Part shown: positions 17,610-25,657 of the stretch, piece by piece
Position numbering within the stretch: the stretch's first letter is position 1
Layout of the letters: each line of letters starts with the position of its first letter
NCBI GenBank assembly: GCA_050946375.1
Contig: JBMNUT010000012.1
Location: 28,720-92,719, forward strand
Source: UBA1794 sp050946375
GTDB taxonomy: Bacteria > Bacteroidota > Bacteroidia > Bacteroidales > Bacteroidaceae
Direction of reading: 5' to 3'
Length of the DNA stretch: 64,000 nt
Notes under the pieces: model-generated
What the model saw: the letters and a program-made list of their open reading frames with translations, nothing else
Told to the model about the DNA's origin: nothing
Database searches by the model: none
Made by a program: the position numbers and the translations under genes

Positions 17610-18956
17610 TTACGATAAAAGCATGGTTATAGAGAGGTAAATCATTACTCCGATGATATCATTGGCTATCGAAATAAAGGGGCCGGTAGCTATTGCCGGG
17701 TCAATTTTGAGCCGTTCGAGTGTCATCGGGACGAGGGTTCCGAAAAATGAGGCGAACATCACTACGCAGAAGAGACTGAGTGAGACGGAATAGGAGACGG
17801 TATTGGTCGGTCCGTAGCGCAGGAAATTGTAAATGTACATGAGGAGGGAAATCAGCGTGGCGTTGATCAGGGAGACAATCGATTCCTTGCCGATTTGTTT
17901 GGCGATGTTGTTTTTGTCCAGGGAGTTGTTGGCAAGTCCCTGCACTACGATTGCCGACGACTGAGTGCCGACGTTACCGCCGGTTCCGCCGATGAGGGGA
18001 ATGTAAACGATCATTTCCGGGAACCGCTGGATGATAAGGTTGAATTTCCCTAATATGACGGAATTGGTGATTCCTCCGAATATTCCCAGCAGAAGCCAGG
18101 GGAGACGTGCCGTTGTCTGCCGCAGGATGTTGTCGTCCATGTCAACGTCTTGCGAAAGACCGGAGGCCAATTGGTAATCGCGCTCACTTTGTTCGCGGAT
18201 TTCGTCCATGACGTCGTCGACGGTGATTTGCCCCACCAGACGCCCGATGCTGTCGATGACCGGCAGAGCGACAAGGTCGTACTTCTCAATCGTCTGCGCC
18301 ACGTCTTCAATGGGCGTGTCGACTTTTACGGAGATGGGGTCCCGCTTCATGACGTGCTTGATTTTGGAGACGTTGGGGTTGGTGATCATCGTTTTGAGTT
18401 GGAAGACTCCCACGAGCCGTTCCTCGTCGTCTACGACGTAGACGTAGTGTATCTCGTCCGCATCTTCAGCCTGTATGCGCATTTGTTTCAGGCTTTCCGG
18501 CATACTCCAGTTCTGGTTGATGGTTACCATCTCGGTCTTCATCAGTGAGCCGGCCGTGCCTTCTTCGTATTTCAGCAGGTCTACGATGTCGCTTGCCTGT
18601 TCGATGTCTTCAATGTGCTGCAGGACTTCTTCTTTTTTCTCTTTGTCGAGCTCACGCATCAGGTCGGCCGCATCGTCGGTTTCCATGTTGTCGACGAACT
18701 TGCGGGCAATCGTCTCTGAGGGAAGTTGGTCGAGGAGTTCTTTACGGGTATCCTCGTCCATCTCCATGAGGATGTCGGCCGCCGTTTCGTTGTCGAGTTG
18801 CCGGTAGATGAAGCGCGCTTCTTCCACTTCCAGCTCATCGCAGAGTTCGGCGATGTCCGCCGGGTGCATGTTGGCGAGGATTTCCTTGATTTTTCCGCTG
18901 TCCTGTTTTTCTATGTATGTGCGAATCTGTTCGATTTCTTTTTCCGTTATGTTCAT
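17610..18956 (-). CDS. mgtE: magnesium transporter MgtE
   Basis: 448 residues, typical length. The N-terminal MgtE_N superhelix (ANMHPADIAELCDEL ... LLDQLPSETIARKFVDNM) is followed by two CBS domains (about residues 135-255) and a five-helix membrane domain with the conserved pore motif GGNVGTQSSA. In the family, Mg2+ bound between the N and CBS domains closes the pore, so the protein senses and imports Mg2+. It begins 13 nt after rsmA and is very likely co-transcribed with it. Confidence 0.96.
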   Translation of the reverse strand: MNITEKEIEQIRTYIEKQDSGKIKEILANMHPADIAELCDELEVEEARFIYRQLDNETAADILMEMDEDTRKELLDQLPSETIARKFVDNMETDDAADLMRELDKEKKEEVLQHIEDIEQASDIVDLLKYEEGTAGSLMKTEMVTINQNWSMPESLKQMRIQAEDADEIHYVYVVDDEERLVGVFQLKTMITNPNVSKIKHVMKRDPISVKVDTPIEDVAQTIEKYDLVALPVIDSIGRLVGQITVDDVMDEIREQSERDYQLASGLSQDVDMDDNILRQTTARLPWLLLGIFGGITNSVILGKFNLIIQRFPEMIVYIPLIGGTGGNVGTQSSAIVVQGLANNSLDKNNIAKQIGKESIVSLINATLISLLMYIYNFLRYGPTNTVSYSVSLSLFCVVMFASFFGTLVPMTLERLKIDPAIATGPFISIANDIIGVMIYLSITMLLS

Positions 18957-18969
18957 AGTCCTGATTCTT

Positions 18970-19752
18970 TTATAAATAAGCGGCGAGCCGGTTCGTTAAT
19001 GTGATAAAATCCTGTACGGAAAGTTGTTCTGGCCTTTGCGTGAAGAATTCTTCTCCCAAGATGGGGCATTCTTTTCGGACCAGTGATTTCAGAGGGTTGC
19101 GCAGCTGTTTTCGCCTTTGTCCGAAGACGAGTTTTACGATTCTTTTCATCAGCGATTCGTCGCATCCCAGGTTGTCGATGCCGTTTCTCGTGAGTCGTAT
19201 GACGGCGCTTTTCACCTTTGGGGGAGGAGTAAATACGTGTTCGTCGACCGTAAAGAGATATTCGGTGTCGTACCATGCCTGAATCAAGACGCTCAGTATG
19301 CCGTAGGCCTTGGAGCCGGGCCGGGCGGTGATGCGTTCAGCCACTTCTTTTTGTATCATGCCCGTACAGACGGGAATCCGGTCCTTATAGTCCAGCATCT
19401 TGAAGAATATCTGGCTGGAGATGTTGTAGGGGTAATTTCCGGTCAGGATGAAAGGCTTGTTTTCGAAGAGTTGGTTTAAATCCATTTTCAGGAAGTCGCC
19501 TTCGATGATGTTGCCTGCGAGTCGGGGAAAGTTCTCTTGTAAGTAAGTAACAGATTCGGTGTCAATTTCGATAACTTTCAGTCCCCGTTTTTTGGTTAAG
19601 AGGAATTGGGTCAATACGCCCATGCCCGGCCCTACTTCCAGAATGGGCAACTCGTTGGGTGCAGTGTCTGTCGTGTCCGCTATTTTTCTGGCAATCTCCA
19701 AATCGTTGAGGAAGTGCTGCCCGAGTGCTTTCTTTGGTCTTACTTTCTTCAT
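18970..19752 (-). CDS. rsmA: 16S rRNA (adenine1518-N6/adenine1519-N6)-dimethyltransferase
   Basis: 260 residues. Start MKKVRPKKALGQHFLND is the family signature. The SAM-binding motif is ILEVGPGMGVLTQFLL, and the adenine-methylation motif is NYPYNISSQIFFKML (N-x-P-Y/F type). It dimethylates two adenines in helix 45 of 16S rRNA during ribosome assembly; loss gives kasugamycin resistance. First gene of the rsmA-mgtE unit, with a promoter that overlaps the divergent promoter of the next gene. Confidence 0.96.
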   Translation of the reverse strand: MKKVRPKKALGQHFLNDLEIARKIADTTDTAPNELPILEVGPGMGVLTQFLLTKKRGLKVIEIDTESVTYLQENFPRLAGNIIEGDFLKMDLNQLFENKPFILTGNYPYNISSQIFFKMLDYKDRIPVCTGMIQKEVAERITARPGSKAYGILSVLIQAWYDTEYLFTVDEHVFTPPPKVKSAVIRLTRNGIDNLGCDESLMKRIVKLVFGQRRKQLRNPLKSLVRKECPILGEEFFTQRPEQLSVQDFITLTNRLAAYL

Positions 19753-19802
19753 CTGTCACCTTGTTTTTCCCGTTTTATGCGGTTTAATAGAGGGGATTGT
19801 CT

Positions 19803-19825
19803 TATATTTGCGCTATGCAAAGGTA
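19803..19825. promoter_or_regulatory. divergent promoters: flippase-like gene (+) and rsmA (-)
   Basis: TATATTTG on the plus strand (19803-19810) and TACCTTTG on the minus strand (19818-19825) both match TAnnTTTG. They are only 7 nt apart, so the two polymerases would compete in an 83-nt intergenic region. Confidence 0.6.
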
Positions 19826-19835
19826 GGAATTTAAG

Positions 19836-20870
19836 ATGAAAACCCTATTAAAAAACTTATTTAAAGTCGCTTTCCCGTTTATTTTTGGAGGAATTATTCT
19901 CTGGTGGGTTTATCGTGATTTCGATTTCTCCCAGGCTTTGCAGGCATTGTGGCAGATGAATTGGTTTTGGATGTTCGCCTCCTGGGCATTCGAAGTCCTG
20001 AGTCATGTACTTCGCGGCCTGCGCTGGCGTCAGACGCTGGAGCCCTTGGGAGTTCGTCCGCGCAAAGGCAACTGCATCAATGCCATCTTTTTTTCCTATG
20101 CTTCCAATTTTGTCATTCCCCGGCTGGGCGAGGTGTCGCGTTGCGGGGTGCTGGCCAAGTACGACGGAGTGTCGTTTACGAAATCCTTGGGCACGGTGGT
20201 TACGGAGCGCCTTGTGGATGGCCTGATTCTGGGGGCGATGATATTTTCCATACTGATGCTTCAGGCCGACATATTCACCCGTTTTTTTAATCGCACGGGG
20301 ACGAACCTGCAGGAAATAGAAGACTTCTTTACTTCTTCGGCCTTCTGGATTATGGTTGTATGTGCCGTGGCCATATTGGCCCTGCTGTTCTTCCTGATTC
20401 GTTCGCTGTCCTTTTTTCAAAAAGTGCGGGCGCTTTTCCGCAATTTATGGGAGGGGATTCTGTCGTTGCGCAAGGTGCATAACCTGCCTCTCTTCGTGTT
20501 TTTGTCGGTAGCGATATGGGGTTGCTATTTTCTGCAGTTCTATTTGCCGTTTTTCTGCTTCAATTCTACCGCGCAGCTGTCCCTGCCTGCGGCTTTGACT
20601 ATCTTCGCTGCGGGCAGTGTGGCCGTGATTGTGCCTACGCCCAACGGGGCCGGGTCGTGGCATTTTGCCATTATCAGCATGATGTTGCTCTACGGCGTTC
20701 CGGAAGAGGAAGCCGGCTCGTTTGCCCTGATAGTGCATGGCAGTCAGACGCTTATGCTGATATTGCTCGGAGTATGGTCGCTGATAGCCCTTCCCCTTAC
20801 GAACGGGAAAAGGCAGAGTGCGTCGGCACCCGTTTCTCCGCAGGGTTCTCAGGACGAAGCAAAGGGCTGA
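19836..20870 (+). CDS. lysylphosphatidylglycerol synthase TM region / UPF0104 family membrane protein
   Basis: 344 residues with seven to eight hydrophobic helices spread over the length. Family landmarks are SHVLRGLRWRQTL after helix 2, NFVIPRLGEVSRCGVLAKYDG and GTVVTERLVDGL, and PTPNGAGSWHF near the C terminus. These match the AglD/YbhN-like flippase-domain family (Pfam LPG_synthase_TM) without the catalytic aminoacyl-transferase half. The substrate is unknown. The C-terminal tail is hydrophilic. Confidence 0.85.
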   Translation: MKTLLKNLFKVAFPFIFGGIILWWVYRDFDFSQALQALWQMNWFWMFASWAFEVLSHVLRGLRWRQTLEPLGVRPRKGNCINAIFFSYASNFVIPRLGEVSRCGVLAKYDGVSFTKSLGTVVTERLVDGLILGAMIFSILMLQADIFTRFFNRTGTNLQEIEDFFTSSAFWIMVVCAVAILALLFFLIRSLSFFQKVRALFRNLWEGILSLRKVHNLPLFVFLSVAIWGCYFLQFYLPFFCFNSTAQLSLPAALTIFAAGSVAVIVPTPNGAGSWHFAIISMMLLYGVPEEEAGSFALIVHGSQTLMLILLGVWSLIALPLTNGKRQSASAPVSPQGSQDEAKG

Positions 20871-20984
20871 TTACGCGCTCGATGCCGTCTTTCTAATGTT
20901 ATTCTTGTCTCTTGTGTAGAAACTGCTGCCTGGAAATAGGTGCGGACGGGGTACGCGGGATTCCGTTTATTATTCTGTTTCTCC

Positions 20985-21845
20985 TTATGCGGGCATGCCT
21001 TCCTTGGGAGACGGGTGTGCCCCCTGCCGGGCCAGTTGCGACAGAATGTAGTAGAAGCCTCCGGTTGTCGCATACAGACATGCCAGGCAGTAAACCAGAT
21101 TTTTAAGCAGACTGCAGAAAAAGAACAGAACGGGATAGTAGCCGGGCAGCAGGTCTTCTTCTATTCCGCTTTGGGCGGCGTAGACCGATGCGGTCTGATT
21201 GGCCAGAGATACTAATAAATAAGGTATGCCGCTGATGAAGATACAGAGAAGGGCCAATACGACCATGATGAAAAATGCGCCGAAAAAGCGGGCCCAGTAG
21301 CGGCTTCCCGTACGAAAGCCTTCTTTCAGTGCTTCTTTGAACGTGCTTTTCTTTTGTCCGGCTTCTTTCTTTATCAGATAGATGAAAAGGAAGAGGAAAA
21401 GCGGTATGTACGAATAGAAGAAAACCGGCAGGGTAATAATGCCCACGAGTACGGTGAAACCGTAGGCGGGCAATAGCCTGGTGAAGCGGGCTGCCGTTTG
21501 TCTGGTCAGGTTTTTCCAGGTAATGGCCGTTGGGGAAGTGGCCTTGGAAATGACTAACGTATAGGAGAGCGAAAAGAGGTAAAGCGCAAGCAGCAGCGAG
21601 ACGAGAAATGTGGCAATCGAGATGCTCAGGTCTGCGATGCTGGGGGCTGTGTTTTCCGGTCTGAGGACGAAGTGGACGAGTGTTTCCCGCAGGGCGAAGT
21701 CGCCCAATGTGAACAGCAGTACACAAGGAAGGCATGCGCAGAGAATCGGTGCGATGCTTGATGTGAACGAATGCAGGGGAAGCGACAGGGTTTGTTTCAG
21801 CGTTTTCTTTTCTAAGGGTATGGGTATTTGTTCCAAAAGTTCCAT
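20985..21845 (-). CDS. hypothetical six-helix membrane protein
   Basis: 286 residues with about six hydrophobic segments (for example ILCACLPCVLLFTLGDFAL, ATFLVSLLLALYLFSLSYTLV, VLVGIITLPVFFYSYIPLFLFLF and a pair near the C terminus). Between helices is a basic stretch KKEAGQKKSTFKEALKEGFRTGSRYW, giving a DUF975-like look, but no family can be named with confidence. It is the only gene on the minus strand here, converging on the flippase-like gene and divergent from the oxidoreductase. No function is proposed. Confidence 0.7.
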   Translation of the reverse strand: MELLEQIPIPLEKKTLKQTLSLPLHSFTSSIAPILCACLPCVLLFTLGDFALRETLVHFVLRPENTAPSIADLSISIATFLVSLLLALYLFSLSYTLVISKATSPTAITWKNLTRQTAARFTRLLPAYGFTVLVGIITLPVFFYSYIPLFLFLFIYLIKKEAGQKKSTFKEALKEGFRTGSRYWARFFGAFFIMVVLALLCIFISGIPYLLVSLANQTASVYAAQSGIEEDLLPGYYPVLFFFCSLLKNLVYCLACLYATTGGFYYILSQLARQGAHPSPKEGMPA

Positions 21846-21896
21846 AGTTCAGCTTGTCTATGCCTATAAGATGGGGCGAAATTAGGAGAAAAACAA

Positions 21897-21904
21897 TACA
21901 TTTG
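21897..21904 (+). promoter_or_regulatory. -7 box for the Gfo/Idh/MocA gene
   Basis: TACATTTG matches TAnnTTTG and ends 24 nt before the start codon. No strong -33 box. Confidence 0.45.
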
Positions 21905-21928
21905 CAAGTGAATTGTTACTAAAAAAAG

Positions 21929-22921
21929 ATGAAGTGGTTAGAACAAATAAATTGGGGATTTGTCGGATGCGGTGAGGTGACGGCCAAAAAGAGCGGTCCG
22001 GCTTTTAACAAAATCCCGGGAAGCAAAGTGGTGGCAGTCATGAGCCGCGACGGTGAGAAAGCAAAGCGTTATGCCGAACAGCGGGGCATTCCGCGCTGGT
22101 ATTCCGATGCTACGGAATTGATTAACGACCCGGAAGTGAACGCGGTCTATATCGCAACGCCTCCGTCTTCGCATGCCACTTATGCCATCATGGCGATGAA
22201 AGCCGGAAAACCGTGCTATATAGAGAAGCCGATGTGCAGCACCTATGAAGAATGTACGCGCGTGAATCGTATTTCCCAGGAAACGGGTGTTCCCTGTTTC
22301 GTGGCTTATTATCGGCGTTTCTTGCCTTATTTCCAGCAGGTCAAGCATCTGGTGGACATGCAGGCCATAGGGCGTACCATAAACGTGCAGGTGCGTCTGG
22401 CCCAGCCGCCTCGCGATTTGGACTACAACAGCAACAACCTGCCCTGGCGTCTGCAGCCTGACATCGCAGGCGGTGGCTACTTTTACGACCTGGCTTCCCA
22501 TCAGATCGATTTGCTGCAGGACATGTTTGGCTGCATCATACAGGCCGAAGGCTTCAAGACCAACCTGGGCGGAATCTACAAGACGACGGAAGATACGGTG
22601 AGTGCCTGCTTCCAGTTTGAAAACGGGCTGGTCGGTTCCGGTTCGTGGTGCTTCGTTGCCCACGAGTCGGCCAAGGAGGACCGGATTGAAATCATCGGCG
22701 ACCGGGGAATGATCAGCTTCTCGACTTTTTGTTTCGACCCGGTGGAATTGCACACGGAGAAAGGCCAGGAACTGCTTCCGGTGGAGAATCCGCAGTTTGT
22801 GCAGGAGCCTTTGATTGAGTTGGTCGTACATCATTTGCAGGGGAAGGCGGTTTGTCCGGTAGACGGCCTTACCGCTACGACGACAAACTGGGTGATGGAC
22901 AAAATTCTGGGTAAACTGTAG
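21929..22921 (+). CDS. Gfo/Idh/MocA family NAD(P)-dependent oxidoreductase
   Basis: 330 residues. The N-terminal Rossmann fold carries WGFVGCGEVTAKKSGPAF (nucleotide-binding GxGxxx), then VYIATPPSSHATYAIMAMKAGKPCYIEKPM, where the EKP motif holds the catalytic Lys. The C-terminal domain has GGGYFYDLASHQIDLL with the conserved Asp/His pair. The family oxidises or reduces sugars and cyclitols with NAD(P). The substrate is not evident. The downstream arabinofuranosidase gene has its own promoter, so co-function in sugar catabolism is only suggested by proximity. Confidence 0.9.
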   Translation: MKWLEQINWGFVGCGEVTAKKSGPAFNKIPGSKVVAVMSRDGEKAKRYAEQRGIPRWYSDATELINDPEVNAVYIATPPSSHATYAIMAMKAGKPCYIEKPMCSTYEECTRVNRISQETGVPCFVAYYRRFLPYFQQVKHLVDMQAIGRTINVQVRLAQPPRDLDYNSNNLPWRLQPDIAGGGYFYDLASHQIDLLQDMFGCIIQAEGFKTNLGGIYKTTEDTVSACFQFENGLVGSGSWCFVAHESAKEDRIEIIGDRGMISFSTFCFDPVELHTEKGQELLPVENPQFVQEPLIELVVHHLQGKAVCPVDGLTATTTNWVMDKILGKL

Positions 22922-23012
22922 AATATGACCTCTGAATGGCGTGCGCGATGGTCTGGGAAGCCTTTTTTTAGTTAAAGTAGGCTTTCGCGTATAACCGCTA
23001 TGGAAATCTTAG

Positions 23013-23053
23013 AAAAGTACTTGCACTTTTTCCAAAAAAATACAGTACTTTTG
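23013..23053 (+). repeat. palindromic repeat pair overlapping the GH127 promoter
   Basis: AAAAGTACTTGCACTTTT (23013-23030) is followed by a second unit whose right half, TACTTTTG (23046-23053), is also a perfect TAnnTTTG -7 box, 77 nt before the GH127 start. A TTGC resembling the -33 box lies 21 nt upstream, inside the first unit. The dispersed repeat therefore appears to supply promoter elements here. Confidence 0.6.
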
Positions 23054-23129
23054 CAGAATAACGCAGAGTCTAAATTTGGATTACTCCAGCTGAATTGCTT
23101 AAACAAGACTTTTAAAACCTACAAATCTG

Positions 23130-25538
23130 ATGAACAAATTTCTGATTGCAGCCTTGGTGACTTCCGTAACATGCGGAGCAGGGGCACAAGAAAAAAGCAG
23201 TTTGCATGGCTACCCCATTGACCCTGTCCCTTTTACGTCGGTGAAAGTGACGGACAACTTCTGGGGACAACGCTTGCAGGCCAGTCGTGAAGTAACAATT
23301 CCCCTTGCTTTTAGCAAATGTGAGGAAACGGGTCGTTACGAAAACTTCGTAAAAGCCGCTCATCCCAGTGACGATTATAAAGTCGAGGGCTACTCTTTTG
23401 ATGATACGGATGTGTATAAGACCATCGAGGGAGCAAGTTATTTGCTTCAGACCTATCCCGATGAAAAACTGGAAGCCTACATCGACAGCGTGATAGACAT
23501 CATGGCCGCAGCCCAGGAGCCTGACGGTTATCTCTACACCGCCCGTACGATGAATCCCAAGCACCCCCATGCATGGGCCGGCAGCAAGCGTTGGGAAAAA
23601 GTGGAAGACCTCAGCCACGAATTTTATAACCTGGGTCACATGATAGAAGGTGCGATTGCTTACTATCAGGCTACGGGTAAACGTAAATTCCTGGATATCG
23701 CTATCCGTTATGCCGACTGCGTTTGCCGCGAAGTAGGCCCCAATCCCGGCCAGGTGGTGCGTGTTCCCGGTCACCAGATTGCGGAAATGGCTTTGTCCAA
23801 GCTCTATCTCGTTACGGGCGACAAGAAGTATTTGGACGAAGCGAAGTTCTTCCTGGACATGCGCGGCAAGACTTCGGTGAGAACGGAGTACAGCCAGTCG
23901 CACAAGCCGGTGCTGGAACAGGATGAGGCCGTAGGGCATGCCGTTCGCGCGGGGTACATGTATTCCGGTATGGCGGACGTGGCTGCCTTGACGGGTGACT
24001 CTTCCTACATCAAGGCGATTGACCGCATCTGGGACAATATCGTGACGAAGAAATATTATATTACCGGCGGTGTCGGCGCTACTGCCAGCGGCGAGGCTTA
24101 TGGCAAGAACTACGAACTGCCCAACATGTCGGCTTATTGCGAGACTTGTGCTGCCATCAGTATCGTATATCTGAACCACCGTCTTTTCCTCTTGCATGGC
24201 GATTCCAAGTATTACGACGTATTGGAGCGTACCTTGTATAATGGCGTGCTCTCCGGAATCTCGCTCGATGGAGGTACTTTCTTCTATCCCAATCCGCTGC
24301 AGTCCATGGGTCAGCACCAGCGTCAGCCGTGGTTCGGTTGTGCCTGTTGCCCGTCGAACGCATGTCGCTTCATCCCCTCCGTGCCGGGTTATGTGTATGC
24401 CGTGAAGAACCAGAGCCTGTATGTGAACTTGTTCATGAGCAATACGGCGTCTATGGAAGTAGGCGGTAAGAAAGTGACCATCGCTCAGGAGGCAAATTAT
24501 CCCTGGAGCGGCGACATTACTCTGACCGTCAGCCCCAAACGCAGCCAGCAGTTTGCACTCAAGGTGCGTGTGCCGAGTTGGGTAAAGGGTGAGCCGGTGC
24601 CGGGCAGCACCTTGTATCGTTACAACGACGGCAAGCAACTTTCTTACAAGATAACGGTGAACGGCGAACAAGTAGGCTCGCTCACCGAGGATGGTTACTA
24701 CACAATTGACCGCAAGTGGAAGAAGGGTGACAAGGTAGAGGTACATTTCGACATGGAACCGCGTACCGTAAAAGCCAATGCACGTGTAGAAGCCGACCGC
24801 GGACGTATCTCCATTGAGCGTGGTCCTATTGTCTATTGTGCAGAGTGGCCGGACAATGATTTCGACGTGCTGACGGTTCTGATGAGCCGCGAGCCTAAAT
24901 TCTCCGTAGTCGACGGCAAGGTGCTGACTTATCCGGTGAAGGACATTACTTCTCAGGCACAGGTTTTGCGCTATGACGAAGAGGGCATGCTGGCAACCGA
25001 CAGAGTAACGTTGACGATGATACCTTATTATTCTTGGGCACACCGCGGAAGCGGCAACATGGCCGTATGGCTTCCGGATGACGTAAGCGCAGTAACGCCG
25101 AAAGCTCAGCCGACTATTGCCTCGACGAGTAAGGTGTCCTGCTCGAAACGCGTGGGCTCGCTCAGCTCCTTGTCGGACGGTTTGATTCCGAAGGATGCCG
25201 ACGACCGTACGATGCCCTACATGCATTGGTGGCCGAACAAGGGCACGGAAGAGTGGGTACAATATACTTTCCCGGAGCAGATGACCGTTTCTTCTTGCGA
25301 AGTGTACTGGTTTGACGATGCTCCTTGGGGAGAAACACGTGTTCCCAAGTACTGGAAGGTACAATACCAGGATGCTTCCGGCAACTGGGTGGATGTGGCT
25401 GAGCCTTCTGCTTATGGGGTAGAGCGCGGTTCGGTGAATGTTGTGAAGTTTACTCCGGTGAAGACCGGCGCTCTCCGCCTGCTGATTCAGCTGCAGGACA
25501 AGTATGCTGCCGGTATCTCCGAGTGGGCTATCAAATAA
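23130..25538 (+). CDS. secreted GH127 beta-L-arabinofuranosidase
   Basis: 802 residues with a signal peptide (cleavage near AGAQ-EKS). The (alpha/alpha)6 catalytic domain has all GH127 landmarks: Glu322 in SGEAYG (acid/base), Glu338 and Cys340 in AYCETCA, and Cys404, Cys406, Cys407 in WFGCACCPSN. In the Bifidobacterium enzyme HypBA1 the matching Glu338, Cys340 and cysteine pair bind zinc and one cysteine is the nucleophile. After the beta domains, the last ~130 residues (SSLSDGLIPKD ... WKVQYQDASGNW) look like a discoidin (F5/8 type C) carbohydrate-binding domain. It releases L-arabinose from plant glycans or glycoproteins. No SusC/SusD pair is next to it. Confidence 0.92.
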   Translation: MNKFLIAALVTSVTCGAGAQEKSSLHGYPIDPVPFTSVKVTDNFWGQRLQASREVTIPLAFSKCEETGRYENFVKAAHPSDDYKVEGYSFDDTDVYKTIEGASYLLQTYPDEKLEAYIDSVIDIMAAAQEPDGYLYTARTMNPKHPHAWAGSKRWEKVEDLSHEFYNLGHMIEGAIAYYQATGKRKFLDIAIRYADCVCREVGPNPGQVVRVPGHQIAEMALSKLYLVTGDKKYLDEAKFFLDMRGKTSVRTEYSQSHKPVLEQDEAVGHAVRAGYMYSGMADVAALTGDSSYIKAIDRIWDNIVTKKYYITGGVGATASGEAYGKNYELPNMSAYCETCAAISIVYLNHRLFLLHGDSKYYDVLERTLYNGVLSGISLDGGTFFYPNPLQSMGQHQRQPWFGCACCPSNACRFIPSVPGYVYAVKNQSLYVNLFMSNTASMEVGGKKVTIAQEANYPWSGDITLTVSPKRSQQFALKVRVPSWVKGEPVPGSTLYRYNDGKQLSYKITVNGEQVGSLTEDGYYTIDRKWKKGDKVEVHFDMEPRTVKANARVEADRGRISIERGPIVYCAEWPDNDFDVLTVLMSREPKFSVVDGKVLTYPVKDITSQAQVLRYDEEGMLATDRVTLTMIPYYSWAHRGSGNMAVWLPDDVSAVTPKAQPTIASTSKVSCSKRVGSLSSLSDGLIPKDADDRTMPYMHWWPNKGTEEWVQYTFPEQMTVSSCEVYWFDDAPWGETRVPKYWKVQYQDASGNWVDVAEPSAYGVERGSVNVVKFTPVKTGALRLLIQLQDKYAAGISEWAIK

Positions 25539-25583
25539 CCGATGCGTGGCGATCTGATTGAAAATATAATTCAGTGAAGTAGA

Positions 25584-25632
25584 AGAGAAGTAAGTGCCGG
25601 GCTTTTTCTGAGCTTGGGATTTACTTCTCTTT
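25584..25632 (+). terminator. hairpin between GH127 and S9 peptidase genes
   Basis: AGAGAAGTAA (25584-25593) pairs with TTACTTCTCT (25621-25630), followed by TT. The 27-nt loop is long. It may be a terminator for the arabinofuranosidase gene or an attenuator before the peptidase gene. Confidence 0.6.
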
Positions 25633-25657
25633 AAACGGAAAAAATAAGATTAAGAGT

